DNA of 55,617 nt from Elusimicrobiota bacterium (lineage in GTDB: Bacteria > Elusimicrobiota > Elusimicrobia > UBA1565 > UBA9628), in the NCBI GenBank assembly GCA_027451985.1, contig DAIDHS010000017.1, forward strand, positions 1 through 55,617, written 5' to 3'. The notes beneath the pieces were generated by a model. It was not told the origin of the DNA. It did no database searches and saw nothing but the letters and a program-made list of their open reading frames with translations. Shown one piece after another: positions 26,788 through 35,340 of the stretch. The translations under genes were made by a program, and so were the position numbers. The first letter of the stretch is position 1, and every line of letters starts with the position of its first letter.

Positions 26788-29226
26788 ATGAGCTTCGCGA
26801 TGGAGCCGCATCCTTATATCCTCTGGTTTAAAGACGTGGGCCTCTCCGACATCGGCGCGGTGGGAGGCAAGAACGCCTCCTTGGGCGAGATGGTGCGCGA
26901 GCTCTCGGCCAAGGGCGTACGCGTCCCCGACGGCTTCGCCATCACCGCCCACGCCTACCGGGCGTTCTTGAAGCAGGGCGGCTTGGACGCCGTCATCGAA
27001 GATCATCTGCGGGGCATCAATCCCGGCGACACGGACGATTTGGAGCGCCGGGGACACGCCATCCGGGAGGCCATTTTGGCCGCGGAGCTGCCCAAGGAGC
27101 TCGCCGCCGAGGCCGTCGAGGCGTACGGCCGGCTCTCGGTCGGTCCCGAGCCCATCGACGTCGCCGTGCGCAGCAGCGCCACGGCCGAGGATTTGCCCGA
27201 CGCCAGCTTCGCGGGCCAGCAGGAGACCTACTTGAACGTCCGCGGCCGCGCTGCGCTCTTGGACAGCGTGCGGCGGTGCTTCGCCTCGCTTTTCACGGAC
27301 CGCGCCATCCACTACCGCGCCAGCCGCAAAATTCCCACGGCCGAGGTGGCGCTCTCGGTGGGCGTGCAGCGCATGGTGCGCTCGGACCTGGCGTCCTCGG
27401 GCGTGGCCTTCACCTTGGACACCGAGACGGGATTTAGGGACGTGGTCATCATCAACGCGGCCTACGGCCTGGGCGAAAGCGTGGTGCAGGGCGCGGTCAA
27501 CCCGGACGAGTACCGGGTCTTCAAGCCGACCTTAAAGCGCGGCTTTCGCGCCATCGTGCAGAAGGTCGTCGGCGGCAAGGAGCAGCGCATGATCTACGAC
27601 GCTGGCGCGGGCAAGACCGTCAAGAACGTGCCCGTGCCGCCCGCGGAGCGCGCGCGCCAGGCCTTGTCCGACGACGAAATCCTCGCGCTGGCGCGCTGGG
27701 CCTGCGTCATCGAGGAGCACTACGGCGCCAAGGCCGGCCACCCCGTGCCCATGGATATCGAGTGGGCCAAGGACGGACGCACGGGCGAGCTCTTCATCGT
27801 CCAGGCCCGGCCAGAGACCGTAGAGTCCCGCCGGCAGGCCAATATCATGGAAACCTACGCCTTGAAGTCGCGCGGCCGCGTGCTGGCCTCGGGGCGCAGC
27901 GTGGGCGGCAAAATCGGCCAGGGCCGCGCGCGGGTGCTGCGCAGCGTCAAGTTCCTGCACGAGTTCCAGGAGGGGGAAGTGCTCGTCGCGGACAAGACCG
28001 ATCCCGATTGGGAGCCCATCATGAAAAAAGCCGCGGCCGTGGTCACCAACCGCGGCGGGCGCACCTGCCACGCGGCCATCGTGAGCCGCGAGCTGGGCAT
28101 CCCGGCCGTGGTGGGCGCCGAGACCGCCACCGAGGCGCTCAAGGACGGCCAGGAGGTGACGGTGTCCTGCGCCGAAGGCGAGACCGGCTTTGTCTACGAG
28201 GGCCGCCTGGTCTTCGACGTCACGCGCGTGGACTTGGGGAGCGTCTCCTTGCCGCGCACCAAAATCATGATGAACGTCGCCAACCCCGGCGAGGCCTTCG
28301 CGCTGTCCTTCCTGCCCAACGCGGGCGTGGGCCTGGCGCGCGAGGAGTTCATCATCTCCAACTGGGTCAAGGTCCACCCGCTGGCCCTGCTGCACCCGGA
28401 CCAAGTGACGGACGCCGCGGACAAGGCTAAAATCGCCGAGCTGACGGCGGGCTATTCCGACAAGCCGCGCTACTTCGTTGACACTTTGGCGCAGGGCATC
28501 GCCATGATCGCGGCGGCGTTTTATCCCAAGGACGTCATCCTGCGCTTAAGCGACTTCAAGACCAACGAGTACGCGGGCTTAATCGGCGGCGCGGCCTTCG
28601 AGCCCAAGGAAGAAAACCCCATGCTGGGCTTCCGGGGCGCGTCCCGCTACTACCACCCGCGCTACCGCGACGGCTTCGCGCTCGAATGCCGGGCCGTGCG
28701 CCTGGCGCGCGGGGAGATGGGCTTGAAGAACTTGAAGGTCATGATTCCCTTCTGCCGCACGGTGGAGGAAGGCGAGCGGGTCCTGGCCGAAATGGCCAAA
28801 AACGGCCTCGTGCGCGGCGAGGACGGCTTGGAGGTCTACGTCATGTGCGAGATTCCAAGCAACGTCATTCTGGCCGAGCGCTTCGCCGAGATCTTCGACG
28901 GCTTTTCCATCGGCTCCAACGACTTGACCCAGCTGGTCCTGGGCGTCGACCGCGACTCGGAAATCGTGGCCCCGGTCTTTGACGAGAGAAACGAGGCGGT
29001 CAAGCGCCTCATCGCCCAGGTCATCCGCGCGGCCAAGGCCAAGGGCCGTAAAATCGGCATCTGCGGCCAGGCGCCCAGCGACTATCCCGAGTTCGCCCAG
29101 TTCCTGGTCGAGCACGGCATCGACAGCTTGTCCTTGAATCCGGACTCGCTGCTCAAGACCCTGATGGCCGTGGCCGAGACGGAGAGAAGGCTGCTTACGC
29201 GCCGCGCCGCAGGCGCGGCGTCCTAG
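26788..29226 (+). CDS. ppsA: Phosphoenolpyruvate synthase (pyruvate, water dikinase)
   Basis: Converts pyruvate plus ATP to PEP, AMP and phosphate; gluconeogenic, cytoplasmic. 812 residues, close to the usual 790-810. The N-terminal ATP-grasp domain begins WFKDVGLSDIGAVGGKNASLGEM; the phospho-carrier His is His428 in GGRTCHAAIVSRELGIPAVVG; the C-terminal barrel has the DxK-type LRLSDFKTNEY, SNDLTQLVLGVDRDS and the catalytic Cys in ICGQAPSDYPEFA. Together these indicate PpsA rather than PPDK. ATG has AGGGAGG 9 nt upstream. The last 32 bp overlap the convergent sigma-54-like gene. Confidence 0.96.
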   Translation: MSFAMEPHPYILWFKDVGLSDIGAVGGKNASLGEMVRELSAKGVRVPDGFAITAHAYRAFLKQGGLDAVIEDHLRGINPGDTDDLERRGHAIREAILAAELPKELAAEAVEAYGRLSVGPEPIDVAVRSSATAEDLPDASFAGQQETYLNVRGRAALLDSVRRCFASLFTDRAIHYRASRKIPTAEVALSVGVQRMVRSDLASSGVAFTLDTETGFRDVVIINAAYGLGESVVQGAVNPDEYRVFKPTLKRGFRAIVQKVVGGKEQRMIYDAGAGKTVKNVPVPPAERARQALSDDEILALARWACVIEEHYGAKAGHPVPMDIEWAKDGRTGELFIVQARPETVESRRQANIMETYALKSRGRVLASGRSVGGKIGQGRARVLRSVKFLHEFQEGEVLVADKTDPDWEPIMKKAAAVVTNRGGRTCHAAIVSRELGIPAVVGAETATEALKDGQEVTVSCAEGETGFVYEGRLVFDVTRVDLGSVSLPRTKIMMNVANPGEAFALSFLPNAGVGLAREEFIISNWVKVHPLALLHPDQVTDAADKAKIAELTAGYSDKPRYFVDTLAQGIAMIAAAFYPKDVILRLSDFKTNEYAGLIGGAAFEPKEENPMLGFRGASRYYHPRYRDGFALECRAVRLARGEMGLKNLKVMIPFCRTVEEGERVLAEMAKNGLVRGEDGLEVYVMCEIPSNVILAERFAEIFDGFSIGSNDLTQLVLGVDRDSEIVAPVFDERNEAVKRLIAQVIRAAKAKGRKIGICGQAPSDYPEFAQFLVEHGIDSLSLNPDSLLKTLMAVAETERRLLTRRAAGAAS

Positions 29227-30310
29227 CCGGCTTGGCGGCCATCTTTTCGTCCAGAACTTCGTGGCGCACGGCGTTGACCGTGCGGCGGGAGACCGCGATG
29301 CCGTGCTCCGCACGCAGGCGCTCGGCCAGGCTCGCGTCGCTGGGGGAGTCGTCCTCCTTGAGCCAATGCCCCAGGATGAGGCGCAGCTGCCGGCGCCGTC
29401 CCGGCAAAAGCGCGATGAGCGGAGCCTCCTTGCCCCAGGGCAGGCGCACCGAGCGTCCGGAGAGCGCCCGACAGATGGTGCTGGGGGCTAGGTCTAAGCG
29501 CCGCGCCAGCATGCGCAGGCTCACGGGCTTGCGCAGCTCCTCCTCCTGGGTCTGCAGGAAGCCGGCCTGCACCTTGGCCAAAGTCTCGAAAATGCGGAAC
29601 ATGGTGCTCTGGCGCAGGTTGATGGTTTCCAGGCGCTTCAAGAGCCCGGGCAGGCGCTTGAGTTCCTCTGTGGAGAGTTCCGCTTTGATCTGCTCCAGCA
29701 GATCGTAGCGGATTTGGTAGAGCCCGCGCGCCCAATGGGGGGAGAAAAACTCGAATTCGGGCTCGTCCTCCTCGACTGAGAGACGGGCCACACAGTAGTA
29801 GCCCCCGCCCGAAGCAGGCTTGGGCAGATCGGAGAACTCCTCCTCGGCGCCGAGCTCAAGCAGAAAGTCGTGGATCACGCGAGCGTCCTCTTCGGAGATC
29901 CCGGTGCGCCGCGCGATGTCCGCAAGCGGCAGGGCCTCCTCGCCGTAAAGGAAGTAGCGCTCGAAGGCCTCCTGGCCCATGGCTTGGATTTTGTTCATGA
30001 GCTCCGCGCGATCGGCCAGATGCTCCTCCACCTGGACGCGCTCGCCCCCTCCGGACATGACCCGCTCGTTGATTTCCGCCGCGCCGATGAGACGCCCACG
30101 AGTCCAGCGCTGGCGCCGGATGGCGCCGTTATGGCTGGGCGAACCGAATGAAAGTTTGCGGAATAGGGGGCTTTTCTCCAATTTTTCGATTTCGCGCGCG
30201 AAATCGCGCTCGGGCATCTCGATCCACTCGGCCATGCGCATGCGGCCGAAAACGGCCATACGTTGGTCTTGGCGCAGGCGTTGTTCGAGCCTTTGTTCCG
30301 CTTTTTTCAT
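29195..30310 (-). CDS. rpoN: Short sigma-54-like RNA polymerase factor (RpoN family)
   Basis: 371 residues, about 100 fewer than typical RpoN. The N-terminal part is Gln/Arg-rich (EQRLEQRLRQDQRM), compatible with region I. The core-binding half includes EALPLADIARRTGISEEDARVIHDFLLELG. The DNA-binding half has TINLRQSTMFRIFETLAKVQAGFLQ, the helix-turn-helix SLRMLARRLDLAPSTICRALSGRSVRLPWG and a divergent RpoN box SRRTVNAVRHEVL (consensus ARRTVAKYRE). ATG at 30310 is used; no good ribosome site is seen. The 3' end overlaps ppsA by 32 bp. It is divergent from the CoA-transferase gene, which has a sigma-54-like promoter. Confidence 0.75.
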   Translation of the reverse strand: MKKAEQRLEQRLRQDQRMAVFGRMRMAEWIEMPERDFAREIEKLEKSPLFRKLSFGSPSHNGAIRRQRWTRGRLIGAAEINERVMSGGGERVQVEEHLADRAELMNKIQAMGQEAFERYFLYGEEALPLADIARRTGISEEDARVIHDFLLELGAEEEFSDLPKPASGGGYYCVARLSVEEDEPEFEFFSPHWARGLYQIRYDLLEQIKAELSTEELKRLPGLLKRLETINLRQSTMFRIFETLAKVQAGFLQTQEEELRKPVSLRMLARRLDLAPSTICRALSGRSVRLPWGKEAPLIALLPGRRRQLRLILGHWLKEDDSPSDASLAERLRAEHGIAVSRRTVNAVRHEVLDEKMAAKPARTPRLRRGA

Positions 30311-30375
30311 GGTTCGAGCTGGCGTCGAGGGTTTCGCCCGCTTGATTTTATATAGCAACGAAGCGGCCAAAATCC

Positions 30376-30391
30376 GGGAAAAATTGTTGCA
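30376..30391 (+). promoter_or_regulatory. Candidate sigma-54 promoter of the CoA-transferase gene
   Basis: CGGGAAAAATTGTTGCA: GG at 30377-30378 and GC at 30389-30390 with exactly 10 nt between, and a good -12 element (TTGCA). The -24 half matches only GG and one more base. The ATG is about 30 bp downstream behind GGAGG. Confidence 0.4.
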
Positions 30392-30420
30392 TAGCAGAGA
30401 GAGGGAGTCTGGAGGCGGCC

Positions 30421-32319
30421 ATGAATGGAAAATCAACGGCATCGGGCGCAACGGCGGCGCAGGCGGCCGCCGCGATCAAAAGCGGCCAGCACGTTTTAAT
30501 CGGTTCCGGCGCCGCCGAGCCGGAACCGCTGGTCGGAGCTTTGGCCGCGCGGGCCGAGGAGCTTTCGGACGTCGAGGTCACGCACTTGCTGACCCTGGGG
30601 ACGGCGCCTTACGCCGAGCCGCGTTTCAAGGGGCATCTGCGGCACAACGCGCTCTTCATCGGACCCAACGTCCGCGGCGCCATCCTGCGCGGCCTGGCCG
30701 ACTATACGCCCTGCTATCTTTACGAGGTCCCTTCCTTAATCCGCTCCGGGCGCCTGCCCGTGGACGCGGCCCTCATCGAGGTATCCCCGCCCCAGGACGG
30801 CCTGTGCTCTTTAGGCGTTTCGGTGGACATCCTTAAGGCCGCGATCGAGAAGGCCGACTACGTGGCGGCCCAGGTCAACCCGCGCATGCCTAGGACCGCG
30901 GGAGACACCTTGATCGCGGTCGACGCCATCGACGCCTTCGTCTGGGAGGAGCGGCCCCTGCCTGAGCTGCCCGCGGCGGCGCCCACTGCGGCGGCCTTTT
31001 GGATCGGCAGGTTTGCCGCGCGGTTGATTGAGGACGGCGCGACGCTGCAAATCGGCATCGGCGCGGTGCCCAACGCCGTCTTGGCCGCGCTCGCGGGCAA
31101 AAATGATTTGGGCGTCCACTCGGAGATGATTTCCGACGGGGTGCTCGCCCTCGCGGAAAAGGGCGTCATCAATGGGCGCAAGAAGAGCCTGCACCCCGGA
31201 AAAATCGTGGCGTCTTTCTGCCTGGGCAGCCAAAAGCTCTACGAGGCCGCGGGCAAGTCGGCGCTGTTCGAGTTCTACCCCGTCGAGCACGTCAACGACC
31301 CCATGGTCATCGGCTGCAACGACAAGGTGGTCTCGGTGAACTCGGCGCTCGCGGTGGACCTGACGGGCCAGGTGGCGGCCGACTCCATCGGCCCGCGCTT
31401 TTACAGCGGCGTGGGAGGCCAGGTCGACTTCGTGCGCGGGGCCGCGCGCTCGCAGGGCGGGCGCTCCATCATCGCGATGCCCTCCACGGCCAAAGGCGGG
31501 CGGGCATCGCGCATCGTCTGCTGCCTGGCCGAGGGCACGGGGGTGGTGACCACGCGCGCGGACGTGGATTTCGTGGTGACCGAGTACGGCATCGCGAGCT
31601 TGAAAGGAAAGACTATCCGCGAGCGCGCGGTGGCGCTCATCTCCGTGGCGCATCCCAAGTTCCGCGAGTGGCTCGCCTCCGAGGCCAAGGCCATGGGATT
31701 TTTGGACGCGGGCCAGGTCATTTCCGCCGATCCCAACCCTTATCCGGTGGAACTCGAGGCGCGCCGGCGCTTCGGCGATCTGGAGGTGTTCTTTAGGCCG
31801 CTCAAGGCCAGCGACGAGCGGCGCTTAAAGGATTTGTTCTACTCGCAGTCGCGGGAGACCACGCTCATGCGCTTCGGCATCCCCTTGAAGAGGCTGGACG
31901 AAAAGCAGTTCCAGGAGCTGGCCTGCATCGACTTCCGGAACTCGATGGCCATCGGAGCCTTCGTGAAGAAAAACGGCCGCGAGCGCCTGGTCGCGGTGGC
32001 GCGCTACTCCGGGGAGCCCGGCGGCGCCGCGCCCGAGGCCGCGGTCACGGTGCACGACGACTACCAGGGCCGGGGCCTGGGTACCTTCCTGGTCGACTAC
32101 CTCGCCTGGATCGCCCGGGAGCGCGGCCTCACGGCCTTGGAGGCCGAGGTCACCGGCATCAACGCGCGCATGCGCCACGTTTTCAAGAAGTGCTTCACGC
32201 GCATCGAGGAGCGGGACATCGGACCGGACGGCTACCTGCTCAAAATCAACCTGGCCGATCGGAAGGGCCGCGGCAATCCGGCGCTCTTGGATCCCGCGGC
32301 CAAGGAGGCGGTGTCATGA
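30421..32319 (+). CDS. Acetyl-CoA hydrolase/CoA-transferase fused to a GNAT acetyltransferase
   Basis: 632 residues in two parts. Residues about 1-455 are a class I acetyl-CoA hydrolase/4-hydroxybutyrate-type CoA-transferase: LQIGIGAVPNAVLAAL, GVHSEMISDGV with the likely catalytic Glu, FYSGVGGQVDFVRGA and DFVVTEYGIASLKGKTIRER. Residues about 455-632 are a GNAT domain (VFFRPLKASDERRLKDLFYS, then TVHDDYQGRGLGTFLVDYLAW with the acetyl-CoA loop). The protein could move CoA between carboxylic acids and acetylate a protein or itself; which substrates is unknown. ATG has TGGAGG upstream. Its stop overlaps the CBS gene by 4 bp. Similar fusions are known in some anaerobes, but the reaction of the GNAT half is not established. 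Confidence 0.88.
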   Translation: MNGKSTASGATAAQAAAAIKSGQHVLIGSGAAEPEPLVGALAARAEELSDVEVTHLLTLGTAPYAEPRFKGHLRHNALFIGPNVRGAILRGLADYTPCYLYEVPSLIRSGRLPVDAALIEVSPPQDGLCSLGVSVDILKAAIEKADYVAAQVNPRMPRTAGDTLIAVDAIDAFVWEERPLPELPAAAPTAAAFWIGRFAARLIEDGATLQIGIGAVPNAVLAALAGKNDLGVHSEMISDGVLALAEKGVINGRKKSLHPGKIVASFCLGSQKLYEAAGKSALFEFYPVEHVNDPMVIGCNDKVVSVNSALAVDLTGQVAADSIGPRFYSGVGGQVDFVRGAARSQGGRSIIAMPSTAKGGRASRIVCCLAEGTGVVTTRADVDFVVTEYGIASLKGKTIRERAVALISVAHPKFREWLASEAKAMGFLDAGQVISADPNPYPVELEARRRFGDLEVFFRPLKASDERRLKDLFYSQSRETTLMRFGIPLKRLDEKQFQELACIDFRNSMAIGAFVKKNGRERLVAVARYSGEPGGAAPEAAVTVHDDYQGRGLGTFLVDYLAWIARERGLTALEAEVTGINARMRHVFKKCFTRIEERDIGPDGYLLKINLADRKGRGNPALLDPAAKEAVS

Positions 32320-32762
32320 TCCGGGCGAAGGACGTCATGAGTCGGCGCGTCGTGGCCGCGAGGCCCGAGATGACGGTGGGCCAGGTGGCGGATCTGCTGG
32401 TGCGCCGGCGCATCAGCGGCGTGCCGGTGGTCGACAAGAATCGTCGCCCCGTGGGCGTCATTTCCTTGGCCGACTTGGTACGCCGCAGCCGCGCGCCCCA
32501 GGAGGAGAAAATCCCGGCTTTCTACCGCGAGGACGGCCGCGTAGTCGTCGCCCCCGCGGTCGAATCGGAGAGCGAGGTGCCTGCGAGTCAGGCGATGACG
32601 CCGGCGGTCCTCTCTGCCGACGAGAAGACCCCGGTGGCCAAGCTCGCGCGCTTCATGCTGCGCTGGCGCATCCACCGGGTCATGATCACGGCGAAGGGGC
32701 GCCTGGCCGGCATCGTGACGTCATTCGATCTCTTGCGCGTCGTCTCCGGCCGGGCTCACTGA
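32316..32762 (+). CDS. Two-CBS-domain protein
   Basis: 148 residues made of a CBS pair: first repeat AKDVMSRRVVAARPEMTVGQVADLL with GVPVVDKNRRPVGVISLADL, second ASQAMTPAVLSADEKTPVAKLARFM with HRVMITAKGRLAGIVTSFDLL. CBS pairs bind adenine nucleotides (AMP, ATP, SAM, sometimes c-di-AMP). Translational coupling (4-bp overlap) to the CoA-transferase-GNAT suggests it senses energy state for that enzyme; this is inference. Confidence 0.9.
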   Translation: MIRAKDVMSRRVVAARPEMTVGQVADLLVRRRISGVPVVDKNRRPVGVISLADLVRRSRAPQEEKIPAFYREDGRVVVAPAVESESEVPASQAMTPAVLSADEKTPVAKLARFMLRWRIHRVMITAKGRLAGIVTSFDLLRVVSGRAH

Positions 32763-32779
32763 AGGCCGCGCGGGTGCCC

Positions 32780-32809
32780 TTGACGCCGCCCTTGCCGGGG
32801 CGGTATAAC
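32780..32809 (+). promoter_or_regulatory. Sigma-70-type promoter of the acyl-CoA dehydrogenase gene
   Basis: TTGACG (32780-32785), 18-bp spacer, TATAAC (32804-32809). The -10 box ends 6 nt before the ATG at 32816, predicting a transcript that starts at the initiation codon. Confidence 0.65.
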
Positions 32810-32815
32810 TGGAGC

Positions 32816-34216
32816 ATGAGCCAAGAGTACGAGGGCGCGTCCGGCTGGAATTTTTTCCTGGAGGACGAGCCCCTGCGCCGCTGGCTCTCCGCGCGCAAGG
32901 CGCCTCATGACGCCGTCCAGCGCCTGGCCGATTTCGGCGAGCTCTGCGGCGGGCGCCTGGACGCGCTCATCGCCGAGGCGCAGCGGGACGAAAACTTGCC
33001 CGCGCTTGAGCGCTATGACCGCTGGGGAAACCGCGTCGACTTCATCCGCTACTGCCCGCCGCAATTGGAGGTCCGGCGCCTGGTCTTGTCCTCGGGCGTC
33101 CTGCCGCCGGTCCCGTTCTGGGAGCGCATGGTGAAGGCCTACCTCGTCAACCAATGCGGCGAGGGCGGCGCGGCCTGCGCCCTGGCCATGACCGACGGCT
33201 TGGCGAGCCTCATCGAGCGGCACGGCTCGCCCGAACAAAAAAAACGTTGGCTGCCGGTTCTGCAAGACCCCGGCGGCCCGACGCCTTTGACCGGCGGCCA
33301 GTTCGTCACCGAGAAGCAGGGCGGCAGCGTCGTCTCGGACAACGAGGCGCGCGCGATCCGGGCGCCGGACGGGACCTGGCGCCTCACGGGCCTCAAATGG
33401 TTTTGCTCCAACCCGGGCGAACTCTGGGTCACCACGGCCAAGCCCGAGGGCTCCTCGTCCGTGGCCCTGTTCCTGGTGCCCCGGCGCCTTAAGGACGGAT
33501 CGCTCAACGCGTGCCACATCCTGCGCTTGAAGGACATCTGCGGCACGCGCGGCAAGGCCACGGCCGAGGTGGAGTACCGCGGCGCCGAGGCGGAGATGAT
33601 CGGCCGGGCGTCGCACGGCCTGGCGATTTTGATGCGCACGGTCATCCGGACTTCCCGCGTCCATGTCGCGGCCGGAAGCCTGGGCGCGCTGCGCCGCGCG
33701 CTCGTGGAGGCGCGGCTCTACGCGCAGAGCCGCACGGTCTTGGGCCGCCCGGCCGCGGAGCTTCCCGGCGTTGCCAAGTCCCTGGCCAAAATCGAGGCGG
33801 CGTGGCGCGGCGGGCAGCTGGCGTTCTTCGAGATGATCCGCGCCATTGAGGAGGACGATCCGGCGGCCGAGGTTCTTATCCCGCTTTTGAAGGTCGGGAT
33901 GTCGCGCGCGGCCTCGGACGCCGTGCGGGAAGCCCAGATGGTCTTCGCGGGCAACGGCATCCTGCGCGACTTCTCCATTTTGCCGCGGCTCTCGCAGGAC
34001 GCCGTCGTGCAGGAAATCTGGGAGGGCACCCACGCGGTCCTCTCCGGGCACGTGGAGAAGGCCCTGCGCCGCGGCGATTCCCGCAAGGCGTTCTCGGCGC
34101 TCTTGGACGGCGCCCCGCTGCCGGACGATCTAGACGGCGAGGAGTTCTGCCTGGCGGCCTTTGAGGCCCTGTGCCGCTCCTTGCTGCGCCGCGCCGCTCC
34201 CGCGCGGGCGGCCTAA
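32816..34216 (+). CDS. Acyl-CoA dehydrogenase, AidB-like
   Basis: FAD-dependent acyl-CoA dehydrogenase family, 466 residues from ATG 32816 (a GTG at 32774 would precede the promoter, so it is rejected). The flavin segment FVTEKQGGSVVSDN and LTGLKWFCSNPGELWV are closest to the AidB subgroup, and the C-terminal QEIWEGTHAVLSGHV keeps the Glu position used as catalytic base. AidB-type proteins are associated with alkylation stress or act as ordinary acyl-CoA dehydrogenases; the choice cannot be made here. ETF subunits encoded at 20670-22462 are plausible electron acceptors. It lies 53 bp after the CBS gene with its own promoter. Confidence 0.88.
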   Translation: MSQEYEGASGWNFFLEDEPLRRWLSARKAPHDAVQRLADFGELCGGRLDALIAEAQRDENLPALERYDRWGNRVDFIRYCPPQLEVRRLVLSSGVLPPVPFWERMVKAYLVNQCGEGGAACALAMTDGLASLIERHGSPEQKKRWLPVLQDPGGPTPLTGGQFVTEKQGGSVVSDNEARAIRAPDGTWRLTGLKWFCSNPGELWVTTAKPEGSSSVALFLVPRRLKDGSLNACHILRLKDICGTRGKATAEVEYRGAEAEMIGRASHGLAILMRTVIRTSRVHVAAGSLGALRRALVEARLYAQSRTVLGRPAAELPGVAKSLAKIEAAWRGGQLAFFEMIRAIEEDDPAAEVLIPLLKVGMSRAASDAVREAQMVFAGNGILRDFSILPRLSQDAVVQEIWEGTHAVLSGHVEKALRRGDSRKAFSALLDGAPLPDDLDGEEFCLAAFEALCRSLLRRAAPARAA

Positions 34217-34221
34217 AAAAA

Positions 34222-34227
34222 TATAAT
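34222..34227 (+). promoter_or_regulatory. dapB -10 box, leaderless layout
   Basis: Perfect TATAAT followed by CTG and then the ATG 7 nt after the box. The arrangement TATAATCTG-N4-ATG is identical to that before nuoJ. No good -35; a run of A residues precedes it. Confidence 0.6.
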
Positions 34228-34234
34228 CTGGCGC

Positions 34235-34963
34235 ATGGTGCAAAAAGCGATCCGCCTCGTCATTCACGGCGCCGGAGGGCGCATGGGTTCGCGCGTGGCC
34301 GGCCTGGCCGCCACGGACGCGCGCTTCGAGCTCGCCGCCTGCGTCTTTCACCGCGCGCCGGGCGAGAGCCGCGGCGCCCGGACGTTCTTGTCCGTGGATT
34401 TGCCCAAGGCCCTTTCCGGCGCGGACGTGCTCGTCGATTTTTCCGCGGCCGGCGCGTCCGTGAGCGCCTTGGAGGCCGCCGCCGCGGCCAAGAAAGCCGC
34501 GGTCGTGGGGACTACGGGGTTTTCCGGCGTGCAGAGGGCCCAAATCCAGGCGCTCTCCAAGCGCATCCCGGTTTTTCTCTCGCCCAACTTCAGCCGCGGC
34601 GTGGCCGTGCTGGGGCGCCTGGCGCGCGAACTGGCCCGGCTTCTTCCGGCCTACGACGCCGCCATTCTGGAGACCCACCATAAGGCCAAGAAGGACGCGC
34701 CCTCGGGCACGGCGCTGCGCTTGGCCCAAGCCTTGCGGGAGGCCAGGCCCGACCAGACGCAGGTGCCCATCTCGTCGCAGAGGCTGGGCGGCGTGGTGGG
34801 CGAGCACGCGATCACGTTCGCCGGGCCCTTCGAGCGCATCGAAATCGTCCACCGCGCCGACTCGCGCGCGCTCTTCGCTTTGGGCGCTTTGGACGCCGCC
34901 GCATGGCTGCGCCGCAAGAGGCCCGGGCTCTACGGCATGGACGACTGGCTGGGGGCGAAGTGA
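34235..34963 (+). CDS. dapB: 4-hydroxy-tetrahydrodipicolinate reductase
   Basis: NAD(P)H-dependent reductase of the diaminopimelate/lysine pathway, 242 residues. Rossmann motif IHGAGGRMGSRV at the N-terminus; nucleotide-contact VGTTGF; the DapB signature ETHHKAKKDAPSGTALRLA with the catalytic His and Lys. Supplies precursors for peptidoglycan. The transcript appears leaderless (see the -10 box). Its stop overlaps the next GTG by 4 bp. Confidence 0.96.
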   Translation: MVQKAIRLVIHGAGGRMGSRVAGLAATDARFELAACVFHRAPGESRGARTFLSVDLPKALSGADVLVDFSAAGASVSALEAAAAAKKAAVVGTTGFSGVQRAQIQALSKRIPVFLSPNFSRGVAVLGRLARELARLLPAYDAAILETHHKAKKDAPSGTALRLAQALREARPDQTQVPISSQRLGGVVGEHAITFAGPFERIEIVHRADSRALFALGALDAAAWLRRKRPGLYGMDDWLGAK

Positions 34964-35340
34964 GCCTCCTGCGCCGCGCCTGGTCCGCTTTCTCCGCGCT
35001 CTTCGATCCCGACGACGATCCGCAGGAGCCCTTCTACGATCCGGCCCACCTGGGCGCGGTCCTCATCGGCGCTCTGGCCGCCGCGGGCGCTCTCTACTGG
35101 ATGCTCTGGACGCTTCTGGTCTACGAGGGGGGGCTCTTCGTCAAGCTCCAGGCGGCCTGGGCCGTGGCCTTCGGCGGCAAGACCTTGAGGGATTTCGGCT
35201 ATCAGGGCTCGTTCGATCAGGGAATTTTCCAGGGCTGGGCGGGCAACGTCGGCGCGCTGATTTTCTGCCTTCTGACGCTGGCCGGGCTTTACTGGGTGTA
35301 CCAAACGGGAAAAAATCAAGCGGAGCGCCGCGGTCAATGA
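34960..35340 (+). CDS. Unknown small membrane protein
   Basis: 126 residues, not recognised. An acidic N-terminal stretch (DPDDDPQEPFYDP) is followed by a first hydrophobic segment (GAVLIGALAAAGALYWMLWTLLVY), a soluble loop of about 35 residues and a second segment (VGALIFCLLTLAGLYWVYQT), suggesting two helices with a periplasmic loop. GTG overlaps dapB by 4 bp and its stop overlaps folK by 4 bp, so it belongs to this operon. Confidence 0.75.
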   Translation: MSLLRRAWSAFSALFDPDDDPQEPFYDPAHLGAVLIGALAAAGALYWMLWTLLVYEGGLFVKLQAAWAVAFGGKTLRDFGYQGSFDQGIFQGWAGNVGALIFCLLTLAGLYWVYQTGKNQAERRGQ

